A stretch of DNA of 64,000 nucleotides from Rhodospirillales bacterium (lineage in GTDB: Bacteria; Pseudomonadota; Alphaproteobacteria; SMXQ01). The position numbers and the translations under genes are program-made. Where the stretch lies: assembly GCA_018666775.1 (NCBI GenBank), contig JABIXC010000017.1:558001-622000 (forward strand). Reading direction: 5' to 3'. Positions 51,006 through 60,582 of the stretch are shown in pieces. Each line of letters begins with the position of its first letter. Position 1 is the first letter of the stretch. The notes beneath the pieces are model-generated. The model had not been told where the DNA came from and did no database searches. It was given only the letters and a program-made list of their open reading frames with translations.

Positions 51006-51494
51006 TTAATCTTCCCATCCCAACAAATCACCCAACACCGAATCTGGCCAATAGACGTGCATAATGTTGTCATAAACACCAAGAATGAAGGCTGTGATCA
51101 TCGCAGTTAGAATAAGGGTAAGTCGCCAACTGGCACCATAGAATTTAGCATAAACCAACACAAACACGGGCAATGCGGCGCGCAAGCCAATCACATGAAT
51201 GGCCAGGAACAAACCCGCCAGCCAGCCCCATATTTCCATCGTGCCCCAAAAGGTTTTGTTGGGGTCTGTGTCTTTGATGGTGGGCAATTCCATGTCCAGC
51301 TTTTTGGGTTCGCCATCACGATTGCTATCCAGACAATCAAGAACCAGCTGCGCCGATGCCATAAGCACGCCCATGCTGCCCAGTGACAAAACAATGATCG
51401 ATGCGCGAAGTTCCCAATGCGACGCCGTATAGACGGCCACGCCCAACACCAAAATGATAAAAACTGTAAACAGGTCAGTGGCTTTAAAATGCAT
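51006..51494 (-). CDS. tctB: Tripartite tricarboxylate transporter small membrane subunit (TctB-like)
   Basis: A 162-aa protein with four hydrophobic helices, the size and layout of TctB. It starts 3 bp after the TctA stop, with GGGGAGGGG in the end of TctA as ribosome site. In most tct operons the order is C-B-A; here A precedes B. The loop near residues 55-80 is charged (DSNRDGEPKKLDMELPTIKD). It is the last gene of the operon that starts at 59603. Confidence 0.88.
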   Translation of the reverse strand: MHFKATDLFTVFIILVLGVAVYTASHWELRASIIVLSLGSMGVLMASAQLVLDCLDSNRDGEPKKLDMELPTIKDTDPNKTFWGTMEIWGWLAGLFLAIHVIGLRAALPVFVLVYAKFYGASWRLTLILTAMITAFILGVYDNIMHVYWPDSVLGDLLGWED

Positions 51495-51496
51495 GT

Positions 51497-52993
51497 TTAG
51501 CCCCTCCCCGGTTCATCTGTGGTTACATGGGCCAGCCGCCACGCTTTCCAGACCGGATACAAAAGGGTGATAGCAATCACTGTGAACAAGGCCATCACGC
51601 CCGGGCGCCATATCCATTCCATGTCGTAGCGCGCAATGGAAAGCCAAAGATACAATTCCACCTTTGGCCCAAGCACAAAGCCCAACACGATGGGGGCGCG
51701 AGGCCAGCCGCCTATTTTCATAAAATAGCCCAGCACCGAAAGCGCTAATAGCGCAATGATATCGGATATGGAAAAATGGGCCGAAAATGCACTTAAGAAA
51801 CACAGCGCCACGATAATGGGCACCAGAACATAGAACGGAAAGAAACAGACATAAGCGGCGGGCTTAATCATGCCCCAGCAAATTGCTGAAGCTAAAATCT
51901 GGGAAAATGCCAATGCAAAAATAATGGCATAGACATAATGAATTTGGCTGCCGAGCATTTCTGGTCCCGGATTTAATCCGACAGCCACAAAGGCAATCAT
52001 CAACAACGCCATAGAGGTTGACCCCGGAATGCCAAAAGCAAGGGTGGTGATCAGTGCGCCACCTTCTTTGGCATTGTTGGAACTTTCTGGCGCAATCACG
52101 CCGCGCACATCGCCCTTGCCAAAATTTTCGGTATTTTTTTCTGTCTGCTTTGCATGGGCATAAGCAAACCAGTCAGCAACATCACTACCTAGTCCCGGCA
52201 AAATACCAACCCACGTTCCGATACAGGCAGAACGGAAAACCAGCCATTTATGACGAAAGGCATCTTTCATGCCCTCGATTATGCCGCTCTCACCCAGTTC
52301 ACTGACCTCAGCAACGCGCCCTTTACGAGCGGCAAGGGCGATCATTTCCGGGACCGCAAAAATGCTAAGCGAAATCAGCACCACGCTAATCCCTTCCCAT
52401 AAATAGGGCGTATTGTAATCAAACCGCATGGTGCCAGATTTAACATCCTGGCCAACCGTGGACAGGATCACGCCCAAGATGGCTGCCGTCAGCCCCTTCA
52501 TGGGCGCGCCTGCGCTCATGGTGCCGATCATGCTCAACCCCCAGATGGTGAACAGGAATAATTCTGGTGACCCGAAGCTCCTGACCAATGGTTTCATGAT
52601 GGGCAGCGAAGCAAACAGCAAGGATGCCCCAATTAAACCACCCAACATGGACACCATGAAGGCCGCGCTTAATGCACGCTTTGCCTCACCTTTTTGTGCC
52701 ATGGGATAGCCATCCAGCACCGTTGCCTGTGCACCGGACCCCCCCGGCACAGCAACCAGCACAGATGTAAAGGTGTTCCCTGTATTGCCAACGGTGGTGA
52801 CACCAATCAGGAATGCAATGGCATTAATGGGTTCCATCAACATGGCAAAGGGCAACAAAACAGCCAACTGGGCTGGACCACCGACACCCGGAAGAGCCCC
52901 GCCCCACACACCTAAAACAACACCAAAAACAAGAAAACCAAGGGGGACTGGTGCCGATATAGCAGCCAGCCCCTGAAGGATAGACTCAACCAT
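51497..52993 (-). CDS. tctA: Tripartite tricarboxylate transporter large membrane subunit (TctA-like)
   Basis: A 498-aa protein with about twelve helices. The N-terminal GALPGVGGPAQLAVLLPFA segment and the repeated GIPGSTSMALLMIAF element near 300 are TctA hallmarks at the substrate site. It uses a sodium or proton gradient together with a periplasmic binding protein to import carboxylates. Two tandem binding-protein genes stand immediately upstream, with a 72-bp gap. The ATG at 52993 has only a distant GGGGTG as ribosome site. Confidence 0.94.
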   Translation of the reverse strand: MVESILQGLAAISAPVPLGFLVFGVVLGVWGGALPGVGGPAQLAVLLPFAMLMEPINAIAFLIGVTTVGNTGNTFTSVLVAVPGGSGAQATVLDGYPMAQKGEAKRALSAAFMVSMLGGLIGASLLFASLPIMKPLVRSFGSPELFLFTIWGLSMIGTMSAGAPMKGLTAAILGVILSTVGQDVKSGTMRFDYNTPYLWEGISVVLISLSIFAVPEMIALAARKGRVAEVSELGESGIIEGMKDAFRHKWLVFRSACIGTWVGILPGLGSDVADWFAYAHAKQTEKNTENFGKGDVRGVIAPESSNNAKEGGALITTLAFGIPGSTSMALLMIAFVAVGLNPGPEMLGSQIHYVYAIIFALAFSQILASAICWGMIKPAAYVCFFPFYVLVPIIVALCFLSAFSAHFSISDIIALLALSVLGYFMKIGGWPRAPIVLGFVLGPKVELYLWLSIARYDMEWIWRPGVMALFTVIAITLLYPVWKAWRLAHVTTDEPGRG

Positions 52994-53065
52994 TTATTTT
53001 AATTTCACCCCAAATCCATCCCATGTTGTGCCAGATTGGCCTGCCGTCTGTTTACCCTCTTTTGT

Positions 53066-54580
53066 TCAGGGGCAAATTACTTTCCGGGCCTCAACCCGAT
53101 CACCACGTTTGGCCCAACTCATATTGCACGTCATACCCGTCTTCAAAGAAGATCGACCCACAAGCTTGCCAGCAACCGTGATTTCAGATCGAGAGCCACT
53201 GACACGCAGTTTCATTTTTTTGCCATCATGTTTGAACCGCAAAACTCTGCCCCCACGCTGGACCTTGTCGAAGGTCACCTTTGAGAGGCACTTGACCGTA
53301 TTGGCCTCCACCCGGTCGCCGCGTTTTTTCCAGTTCATCATACAGGTCATGCCGGGTTTCAAAGAGGACCGTGGCGCGATCTTTCCAGAAAAAGTGATTT
53401 CAGAACGGCTGCCGCTGACGCGCAGTTTCATGGCCTTGCCCTTGTGCTTGAAGCGCAAGACACGACCACCGCGTTGCACTTTGTCAAAGGTCACCGCCAC
53501 TAATTGGGCTGCTTTGCGGGATACTTTTGGCAGTTTATATTTCTTCCGAAGCCGGGAAATTTCTTTCAATGCGGCCGGCGAAATGGTGATCGCGCTCGCC
53601 ACAAGACGCGCCGTGTCAGGGCCACTCAGGACAGAATACCCAGTCCCTAAAATGTTAAATGCAGCTTTCTTGAAATCAGGGTCTTCGGTAGTTGCTTTGA
53701 AAGATACCTGGAGTGTTTTGATCAGGTTTTTCGGCGTGCCCTGGGTTAGCGCGAAATACTTGTCTACAACGCTGGGGCCAGTCCATGCCTGAAAGGCGGC
53801 CCATTTAACACCCGTTGGTTTTTTGTCGCCTAAGACTTGCTCAAATGTACGCACATTCGGGAAATCAGATCGAGGCACCTGAGCCGTGATGGGGGTTGCA
53901 CCTTCATCTTTAATAAAGCGGTTCAGAATTTTCGTGGTGCCTGACCCAAACATATCAATTTCACCACGGCCAAATGCCAGATAGATTGCATTGGAATTGG
54001 GATAGCCAAGAACAAATTTAAGGTTCCAGCCCAGATATTCCGCTCCAAAAACGGCAATGGCATCTTGGGGCCGATCCGTGGAAACCGATCCCATGGCAAC
54101 GGGTCTTGCTTTCGGGTCCATTAGGTTTTTCAGGACAGATTTGCGAATGAGCTGGAGCGAAGGCCCACGCTCAATCGAGCCAACAAATCCCCATTTGGTC
54201 GGGTCATAGCGAACCGAATTTGATTTACGCGCAACGGGGCCAAGGCTACCGCCACCGGCAAAAACCCCAACGGTCAAACCATTGGGCCGGACCTTATGGG
54301 TTAAATCATTTGCACCAATTAACTGAAGCGGTTTGTTGCGCACCACCAGGTCCGGGGTGCCGGGAATGTGGCGCGCCCAAAACCGGCCCACCAACCGTCC
54401 AGTGGTATCAGTGCCGCCACCGGGGCGCGATGCCACCATCACGGTGAAGGTCTTGCCCTTGTAATATTCGGCTGCGTTTGCGCTTTGATCCGGTCCTGCG
54501 ACCAGCCCCAGCCCAAAACCGGCCAATGCACCGATGATCAAACTTGTGGGTTTAGCAAACTTGTGCTTCATCATATCCAT
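53066..54580 (-). CDS. Bug/TctC-type binding protein with two copies of the basic two-Cys domain (1)
   Basis: A 504-aa protein: signal peptide to about residue 36 (ANA|AEYY), Bug fold to about 350 (VASRPGGGTDTTGRL...IPGTPDLVVRNKP), then two tandem accessory domains at 363-434 and 435-504 (DNA 53279-53494 and 53069-53278). Each repeats VTFDKVQRGGR ... SGSRSEIT ... GMTC ... C. A normal Bug protein is about 320 aa, so the domains add roughly 140 residues. It feeds TctA/TctB directly downstream. The ATG at 54580 follows AAGAGGC. It is a tandem duplicate of the next entry. Confidence 0.93.
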   Translation of the reverse strand: MDMMKHKFAKPTSLIIGALAGFGLGLVAGPDQSANAAEYYKGKTFTVMVASRPGGGTDTTGRLVGRFWARHIPGTPDLVVRNKPLQLIGANDLTHKVRPNGLTVGVFAGGGSLGPVARKSNSVRYDPTKWGFVGSIERGPSLQLIRKSVLKNLMDPKARPVAMGSVSTDRPQDAIAVFGAEYLGWNLKFVLGYPNSNAIYLAFGRGEIDMFGSGTTKILNRFIKDEGATPITAQVPRSDFPNVRTFEQVLGDKKPTGVKWAAFQAWTGPSVVDKYFALTQGTPKNLIKTLQVSFKATTEDPDFKKAAFNILGTGYSVLSGPDTARLVASAITISPAALKEISRLRKKYKLPKVSRKAAQLVAVTFDKVQRGGRVLRFKHKGKAMKLRVSGSRSEITFSGKIAPRSSLKPGMTCMMNWKKRGDRVEANTVKCLSKVTFDKVQRGGRVLRFKHDGKKMKLRVSGSRSEITVAGKLVGRSSLKTGMTCNMSWAKRGDRVEARKVICP

Positions 54581-54635
54581 AATTTTTGCCTCTTTTTATA
54601 CGTATTATCCTGATCACAAACATACCCGAATATCT

Positions 54636-56150
54636 TCACGGGCAAATTACTTTCCGGGCCTCTATCCGATCACCGCGTTTGGCCCAGCTAAGGTTGCACG
54701 TCATGCCCGTCTTCAAAGAGGACCGACCTGCAAGTTGGCCCGCAACCGTGATCTCTGAACGGCTGCCACTGACGCGCAGTTTCATTTTCTTGCCATCGTG
54801 TTTAAACCGCAAAATACGCCCATCGCGCTGCACCTTGTCGAAGGTCACCTTTGACAGACACTTCACCGTGTTTGCCTCTACCCGATCGCCGCGTTTTTTC
54901 CAATTCACAAAACAGGTCATGCCGGGTTTCAAAGCAGATCGTGGCGCGATCTTTCCAGAAAAAGTGATTTCTGAACGGCTGCCACTGACGCGCAGTTTCA
55001 TGGCCTTCCCCTTGTGCTTGAACAGCAAGACACGACCACCGCGTTGCACCTTGTCAAACGTTACCGCCACCACTTTGGCTGCTTTTCGTGACACCTTGGG
55101 CAAATTGTATTTTTTCCGAAGCCGGACAATTTCCTTTAATGCGCCCGGCGAAATGGTGATCGCCCCGGCCACAAGGCGCGCCGTTTCCGCAGGGCTTAAG
55201 ATTGAATACCCGGTGCCCAATATATTTCGGGCGGCTTTTATAAAATCTGGGTCATTCGTCGTTGCCTTGAAAGACACCTGGAGCGTTTTGAGAAGATTTT
55301 TCGGAGTGCCTTTGGTCACCGCGAAATATTTGTCAACGTTACTGGGGCCGGTCCACGCCTGAAATGCGGCCCATTTATCGCCCGTGGGTTTTTTCGCACC
55401 CAGCAGTTCATCAAATGTAACCACATTCGGAAAATCTGCCCGCCGAGTCTGGGCAGAAACAGGGACCGCGCCTTCATCATTGATAAAGCGGTTTAAAATT
55501 TTCGTGGTGCCGGAACCAAACATATCAATTTCACCACGACCAAATGCCAAATAGATCGCACTGGAATTGGGATAGCCAAGAACAAATTTAAGGTTCCAGC
55601 CCAGATATTCTGCACCAAATACGGCAATGGCATCCTGGGTTCGATCTGATGAAACCGATCCCATAGCAATGGGTTTTGCGTTCGGGTCCATCAAATTCTT
55701 CATCGCAGACTTGCGGACCAACTGAAGCGAAGGCCCGCGCTCAACTGCCCCCACAAACCCCCATTTGGTTGGATCATAGCGAACCGCACTTGATTTTCTG
55801 GCAACTGGGCCAAGGCTGCCCGCACCGGCAAAAACCCCAACGGTCAGGCCATTGGGCCGCACCTTATGGGTTAAATCATTCGCACCGATTAGCTGAAGCG
55901 GTTTGTTACGCACCACAATGTCCGGGGTGCCTGGAATGTGGCGCGACCAAAACCGGGCCACCAACCGTCCCGTGGTATCGGTGCCCCCACCCGGGCGTGA
56001 TGCCACCATCACGGTGAATGTCTTGCCCTTATAATATTCGGCAGCATTGGCGCTTTGATCCGGACCAACGTTCAGCCCCAAACCAAACCCGGCCAATACG
56101 CCAATGAGCAAACCAGTGGATTTAGCAAACCTTCCAGTGAAACTACGCAT
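54636..56150 (-). CDS. Bug/TctC-type binding protein with two copies of the basic two-Cys domain (2)
   Basis: A 504-aa tandem paralogue of the preceding gene. Signal peptide ends ANA|AEYY. Accessory domains lie at 363-434 and 435-504 (DNA 54849-55064 and 54639-54848). The second copy has RDGR in place of RGGR. Differences from paralogue 1 cluster in the middle of the binding core (for example around FPNVVTFDELLGAKKPTG), which may change the ligand while the transporter interface stays the same. The ATG at 56150 follows AAGGAGGCC. Confidence 0.93.
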   Translation of the reverse strand: MRSFTGRFAKSTGLLIGVLAGFGLGLNVGPDQSANAAEYYKGKTFTVMVASRPGGGTDTTGRLVARFWSRHIPGTPDIVVRNKPLQLIGANDLTHKVRPNGLTVGVFAGAGSLGPVARKSSAVRYDPTKWGFVGAVERGPSLQLVRKSAMKNLMDPNAKPIAMGSVSSDRTQDAIAVFGAEYLGWNLKFVLGYPNSSAIYLAFGRGEIDMFGSGTTKILNRFINDEGAVPVSAQTRRADFPNVVTFDELLGAKKPTGDKWAAFQAWTGPSNVDKYFAVTKGTPKNLLKTLQVSFKATTNDPDFIKAARNILGTGYSILSPAETARLVAGAITISPGALKEIVRLRKKYNLPKVSRKAAKVVAVTFDKVQRGGRVLLFKHKGKAMKLRVSGSRSEITFSGKIAPRSALKPGMTCFVNWKKRGDRVEANTVKCLSKVTFDKVQRDGRILRFKHDGKKMKLRVSGSRSEITVAGQLAGRSSLKTGMTCNLSWAKRGDRIEARKVICP

Positions 56151-56208
56151 TGCCTTGGCCTCCTTGAGATTCCCTGTACTCTATATTTTATTTTTTGTTT
56201 TTTTATTG

Positions 56209-57351
56209 TTATTCAGCAGCGTCCTTAAAGGTGCAACAGGGGTGATACCCTCCCATGGTACATTTTGCGCCAGCCTTCCCAAGCGCTGCTTCAAAATCTT
56301 TATGAATGGCTGGGTTTTCATCCTCGAACTCGATCTGGCTGCCCCCTTCCTTGATGCTGGTAAAGGTTTCGCCTTCACGGTTCTTTTGTTTCATGAAATT
56401 GTAGCGCCAACTGTTCCAGCGCAAGGCCAGATAGCGCGCAGGCTGGGCGCCTGAATTGAAATGCTGGTGGAACCATTGGTCTGGGGGAACCACAACACTG
56501 CCCGGTTTCCAATGCACCCGTTCGTGTTCAGCCCCTTCTTGCCACAGATCGGAATACCCCTCGCCGCTGACGATGATGACATGGGCACCCGGGCCGTGGC
56601 GGTGGCATTTTTTATACGTGCCGACCGGAAATTCAGAAACATGCGCACCCATGGTGTTGTTGGCCAGATCAAATTTCATGTTGGTGCTGCCCTTGCCCCG
56701 TTCGCTGTAATCGGCGAGCCCAAGGGTCCGGATATCTGGCACAAAATTGGTGGTCATGAAAAAGCGACCATAAATTTCGGGATCGCTGTTGAAGTATTCC
56801 CCCGCTTCGGGATCAAAGCGATCCTTAAAGACATAGTTGTTGTTATAAATATAATCGACGCTGTGAAACAAATTCATGACGAAGGAACAATTGGTCACGG
56901 CGTAATAACGCGCGGGCTCTGATCCACTTGAATTGAAATGCTGGTAATTGGCATTGATGGGCATGGCGAACAGGCTGCCTGGCCCCCATTCAAATGTGTG
57001 CTTGTTCTGGCCATCATTTTGCCAAACCGTGGTCGCGCCATGGCCTTGGGTGATATACACCATTTCTTCGTGCATGTGCTTTTGTGGCTTTAACTGGCCT
57101 CCTGCGGGAATTTCGCAGATATAGGCATCATTGGTGCCCCCGGCTCCTTCAAGCATAACAAAGGCTGCGGGGCCACCCTTCAGCTCCCAATGGGCCAATT
57201 CAGCGGTATTAATATCTGAGATAAAGAAACCGCTGATGATCGGGATGTTTTGCTCGGCCTGCCAATCCGCATAGGTATCAATGCGCTTTGGTTGCCAATT
57301 CCAATCTTTAAGGTCTGCCTTGGTGCCTTCAGGTATTTTTGCCTTGGCCAT
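56209..57351 (-). CDS. Bicupin protein, gentisate-dioxygenase-like (bicupin 4)
   Basis: A 380-aa member of the bicupin group. C-terminal pocket: CHRHGPGAHVIIV and FHQHFNSG. N-terminal cupin: KHMHEEMVYITQGHG, here with HxH...E almost complete, unlike bicupins 1-3. So in this paralogue both halves could bind metal. The tail MGGYHPCCTFKDAAE is unusual, with adjacent cysteines. It lies between the Rieske gene and the binding-protein genes in one operon. The ATG at 57351 follows GGAGGGTAAC. Confidence 0.86.
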   Translation of the reverse strand: MAKAKIPEGTKADLKDWNWQPKRIDTYADWQAEQNIPIISGFFISDINTAELAHWELKGGPAAFVMLEGAGGTNDAYICEIPAGGQLKPQKHMHEEMVYITQGHGATTVWQNDGQNKHTFEWGPGSLFAMPINANYQHFNSSGSEPARYYAVTNCSFVMNLFHSVDYIYNNNYVFKDRFDPEAGEYFNSDPEIYGRFFMTTNFVPDIRTLGLADYSERGKGSTNMKFDLANNTMGAHVSEFPVGTYKKCHRHGPGAHVIIVSGEGYSDLWQEGAEHERVHWKPGSVVVPPDQWFHQHFNSGAQPARYLALRWNSWRYNFMKQKNREGETFTSIKEGGSQIEFEDENPAIHKDFEAALGKAGAKCTMGGYHPCCTFKDAAE

Positions 57352-57379
57352 TCGTTAGTTACCCTCCAAAAATTTATTA

Positions 57380-58549
57380 TTATTTAGCCGCACCCTGTCT
57401 TTCAGGAATGCTGACGCCAATGCGTTCATTGATAACTTCAAATTCTATGGTTTGTTCACCTTCGCCATCACGAACCCGGCCCATGGGGGGCTCACCCCTT
57501 AGAACCTTTGCAATTTGTTCTTGAACCAGGTGCCGGTATTTGGCGACCCCCATATCGGCAGCACCCAGTTTTTCCCGTGAGCGATCATGAATGCCACCCT
57601 GTGTTTCCCACGCCATGGCATCTTGGGCCAACACCATGTCCATACGATAATCACCATCTTCGCCACGCATATTCACCGCCTCCATGGGGGCAATATCATC
57701 GGCTGAACAGCTTTCCGTCTCGGATGGTTCAAACATCACCAGAAAAACCTGGGTATGGGTATCGTCCACCGGCATCCTGAATTGCAGGTTGTGGCGGATG
57801 TTGCCATTTTTCTTGTCCTTCAAAACATGGCGCAAGGTATTTGGAAAAACCAGTGGGTGCTGATCTATCTCTGGGGCATCACCCGGGTTTTTTCCTGGCG
57901 TGGTGCGCCGCTTCATGATGCCGTAATCAAATTCGATAAAATCGTGTTTTTCTTCGTAGTGATCCTGACGGCTTGCAAGATGCGCGCTTTTGCCGTGCAA
58001 CCAATACAAATGCGATGGATCAACCGAGTTCTCCATGGCCTGAAGCCAATTACATTCAAGCAAGGAATGCACCTGGACCCAGCGCTTGCCATGTTCCCAT
58101 GCCAAGACATCCCACCGTGGCAAGGGCGGCGCTTCGCCCTTTCCAAAATAAGCAAACAAAAGCCCACCCAATTTTTGTACTGGGTATGCAGTATGTTTGA
58201 TGCTGTCCTTAAACGTGCTGCCTTTGGGTTCTGCTGGTTGTTCCACGCAATTGCCCGCGCAATCGAACTTCCACCCGTGATAGGGGCAACGGATTCCATC
58301 TTCATCGACATTGCCATACGCAAGGGACGCCATGCGGTGTGGGCATTTTTCAGTAACAAGCCCGTACCCGCCAGAGGTGTCGCGGTAAACAACCAAGTCT
58401 TCGCCAAGACGCCGCACCGCCATGATCGGCTTTTCAGGGGTTAATTGAGCGGCGGCCGCAACCGGCTGCCAATATTGGCGGAGCAAATCCCCTGCCGGTG
58501 TGCCGGGGCCAACCCGGGTCATCGTTTCATTTTCTTCTGGTGTGATCAT
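57380..58549 (-). CDS. Rieske non-haem iron oxygenase, alpha subunit (third copy)
   Basis: A 389-aa oxygenase with C69-P-H71 / C88-P-Y-H91 and iron ligands in VDPSHLYWLHGKS. It is more distant from the pair at 37516 and 45611 than they are from each other, but shares the RVGPGTPAGDLLRQYWQPV start. The substrate pocket differs (Trp in YWLHGKS). It follows the NMT1-like gene and precedes bicupin 4. The ATG at 58549 follows GGGAGAAAA. No electron-transfer partner is encoded nearby. Confidence 0.93.
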   Translation of the reverse strand: MITPEENETMTRVGPGTPAGDLLRQYWQPVAAAAQLTPEKPIMAVRRLGEDLVVYRDTSGGYGLVTEKCPHRMASLAYGNVDEDGIRCPYHGWKFDCAGNCVEQPAEPKGSTFKDSIKHTAYPVQKLGGLLFAYFGKGEAPPLPRWDVLAWEHGKRWVQVHSLLECNWLQAMENSVDPSHLYWLHGKSAHLASRQDHYEEKHDFIEFDYGIMKRRTTPGKNPGDAPEIDQHPLVFPNTLRHVLKDKKNGNIRHNLQFRMPVDDTHTQVFLVMFEPSETESCSADDIAPMEAVNMRGEDGDYRMDMVLAQDAMAWETQGGIHDRSREKLGAADMGVAKYRHLVQEQIAKVLRGEPPMGRVRDGEGEQTIEFEVINERIGVSIPERQGAAK

Positions 58550-58613
58550 AGATTTTCTCCCATAACAAAACCTGCCTGATCAATATGATTTTTTGTCGTT
58601 GATTGAGGCTGGC

Positions 58614-59603
58614 TTAACCACCATAGCCTTTCAACATTCCGGGGTTATCTTTGTACAGGTCTGCGACAAAGCCCGAGTCATTAATGCTTTTCAAAAAGTG
58701 AAAATCCCAAAGCTCAAGCGGATGAATGTTGGCGGCATCGCCATTCTTTTCATCCTGCTTCAGGGCTTCTTGGTAGACATTGGAAATTGCCGTCATGGAC
58801 GGGAACAACCGTGGCTCCAATTTTGGTGCCAGATCGTCATAAAGCATTTCTGCAATTTCCCGGTCTAACACGCCATCATTGTCATATTGTTCCATGAGAA
58901 TTTTGATGGTGTCTTCTTTGTTTTGCTTAAAGAAGGAAATGCCGTCAATGGTCGCCTTCAAGACACGCTCAATAATGTCTGGGCGCTCATCCACCAGTTT
59001 TTTACTGGTCGACATGGTCATGTAGAAAACCATGTGTTGTGGATCCAGCGGGATCACCTTCAAGCCATCTCGCCCGGCAAAATCGGCATTGGGCCGGCTC
59101 AGGAAACAAGCATCAACCTCTTTGTCTTTGACCATATCGGCAAGGCTCTTGCGCTTTGTATCACTGCCATCGGTCACATCTTGTTGAACACGACGCACCA
59201 ATTCAACTTCGTCCTTATCGGCATCAAGACCATGTTGCTTAAGATAAAGCCATGCATTGAGGTACGGGTGATTGCCCCGCGTGCCGACCTTACGCTCGCG
59301 AAGATCGGCGAGACTGTTAATGCCGGTATCTTCACGGGTAATAAGGGAGATGTTGTTGTTGCTCATGGATTGCCCGACATACGTCCAGGTATCGCCGCGC
59401 GCGCGCGCCGCATACGTGGAAACATGATTGCCGGAAACAAATTCGACCTCGGCTGATGGCACCAATTCATGGGCATCTTCGCGGCTGATCACGCGTTTGT
59501 AATCAACATCCAGGTCTTGGCGCGCCCATGCGCCACATTCATTGATGACATGCATCAGCACTAGATGGCTATGCGCACGGTACGGAAAAATAATGCGATC
59601 CAA
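58614..59603 (-). CDS. NMT1/ThiY-fold protein without signal peptide
   Basis: A 329-aa periplasmic-binding-protein-fold protein of the NMT1/SsuA type, but the N-terminus MDRIIFPYRAHSHLV has no signal peptide, so it is predicted cytoplasmic. The fold segment INSLADLRERKVGTRGNHPY near 95-115 and DACFLSRPNADFAG near 175 resemble substrate loops of that family. Cytoplasmic members of the fold include enzymes (Thi5-type synthases, 4,5-dihydroxyphthalate decarboxylase), so an enzymatic role in this Rieske/bicupin operon is possible. The TTG at 59603 follows AGGGAGAA. First gene of the operon. Confidence 0.82.
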   Translation of the reverse strand: MDRIIFPYRAHSHLVLMHVINECGAWARQDLDVDYKRVISREDAHELVPSAEVEFVSGNHVSTYAARARGDTWTYVGQSMSNNNISLITREDTGINSLADLRERKVGTRGNHPYLNAWLYLKQHGLDADKDEVELVRRVQQDVTDGSDTKRKSLADMVKDKEVDACFLSRPNADFAGRDGLKVIPLDPQHMVFYMTMSTSKKLVDERPDIIERVLKATIDGISFFKQNKEDTIKILMEQYDNDGVLDREIAEMLYDDLAPKLEPRLFPSMTAISNVYQEALKQDEKNGDAANIHPLELWDFHFLKSINDSGFVADLYKDNPGMLKGYGG

Positions 59604-59706
59604 AGTATTTTCTCCCTAAACTGTTGCTCCCCTAATTCAGAAGCCATTTATTTTTATTCTATAATTCCCCACAGTTTTAATGATTCCCATGGGTTAATCA
59701 AGGATG

Positions 59707-60582
59707 CTAACGATTGGTCCAGTGGATGGAAGACCGGCCGGGGTCATAATTTCGCAAATTGACGGCGGGGTTTCGATTGATTAAGGGGCGCGCATACATG
59801 GGGTGGCCCATAGAGCGCACCTCGTGATCCAGTGTATAGACCACCTCTCCGGTATCGGGGTCCTTGATGTCTTTAAACCGATACTGATGCTGGTTTGCTT
59901 CTTGATAAACCAATCCAGCATCCAGCAGCTTTTGATACGGCCCAGAAAAATCACAGATGTAAAACTGAATATGGTTGTCATCATAATCAACGTAAGGCGT
60001 TTCTGTTTCCCGGAAATATAGATACTGTCGCTCGCCGACCTGTACCCGGGCGCATGGTGCCCCCTTCCATTCCATCACCTTCGTTGCCGCCCCAAAAATC
60101 TGATCATAAAAACGCTCAATCCCTGCAGACGCCCCGATGGGCACGTCAAATTCAACATAAGCCATGCCAAACCCCATGCGACCAAACTGTGCCTCATCAG
60201 GGGCATGGCAATGAATACGGTTGCCCCATGGACAAACGGTTTCCACGCGATCTTTGGTCTCTTTGAAATCAAACTGGGTATCTGCCAATTGGTCCCGCAC
60301 AGAATCAAGCCTGCTCAACAAGCCTTCGCGATCGGGAATAACCAACCCCGTAATGCCCTGAACCACCTGGGTTCCCCGTGTTGGCAGGTGAAACTGGCTT
60401 ATACCAACATTAGCCCACATGTTGTCGGTGCCCGTCATCAAATAAGGATCACGGGTAAGCCCAAGCCCGGTAATGTAATAGGCCGTCGCTAAAATTTGGT
60501 CCGGCACGAACACATTGACATGCCCAAGATTGATGATGTTGCCAAGATCTTCTTCTGTCCGGTCATATGTTTGATTTGTCAT
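59707..60582 (-). CDS. Two-domain VOC protein
   Basis: A 291-aa protein with two VOC modules (about 14-130 and 135-260). Candidate ligands: LGHVNVFV, QFHLPT and RIHCHAPDE in the first module; AYVEFDV and NHIQFYI in the second. It is not a close relative of the double VOC proteins in the cassettes. The C-terminus (HPMYARPLINRNPAVNLRNYDPGR) is family-specific and polar. The ATG at 60582 follows TTGGGGGAA. It is separated from the NMT1-like gene by 103 bp that contain a CCCATGGG palindrome and a possible promoter, so it may be transcribed separately. Confidence 0.87.
   Translation of the reverse strand: MTNQTYDRTEEDLGNIINLGHVNVFVPDQILATAYYITGLGLTRDPYLMTGTDNMWANVGISQFHLPTRGTQVVQGITGLVIPDREGLLSRLDSVRDQLADTQFDFKETKDRVETVCPWGNRIHCHAPDEAQFGRMGFGMAYVEFDVPIGASAGIERFYDQIFGAATKVMEWKGAPCARVQVGERQYLYFRETETPYVDYDDNHIQFYICDFSGPYQKLLDAGLVYQEANQHQYRFKDIKDPDTGEVVYTLDHEVRSMGHPMYARPLINRNPAVNLRNYDPGRSSIHWTNR

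Larger units (their letters stand above)
53066..56150 (-). repeat. Tandem duplication of a 1515-bp binding-protein gene
   Basis: The genes at 53066-54580 and 54636-56150 have exactly equal length and are collinear, with near-identical stretches both in the core (for example KIAPRS.LKPGMTC) and in the two appended domains. The spacer is 55 bp. This is a much more recent duplication than the inverted cassette. Confidence 0.9.
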
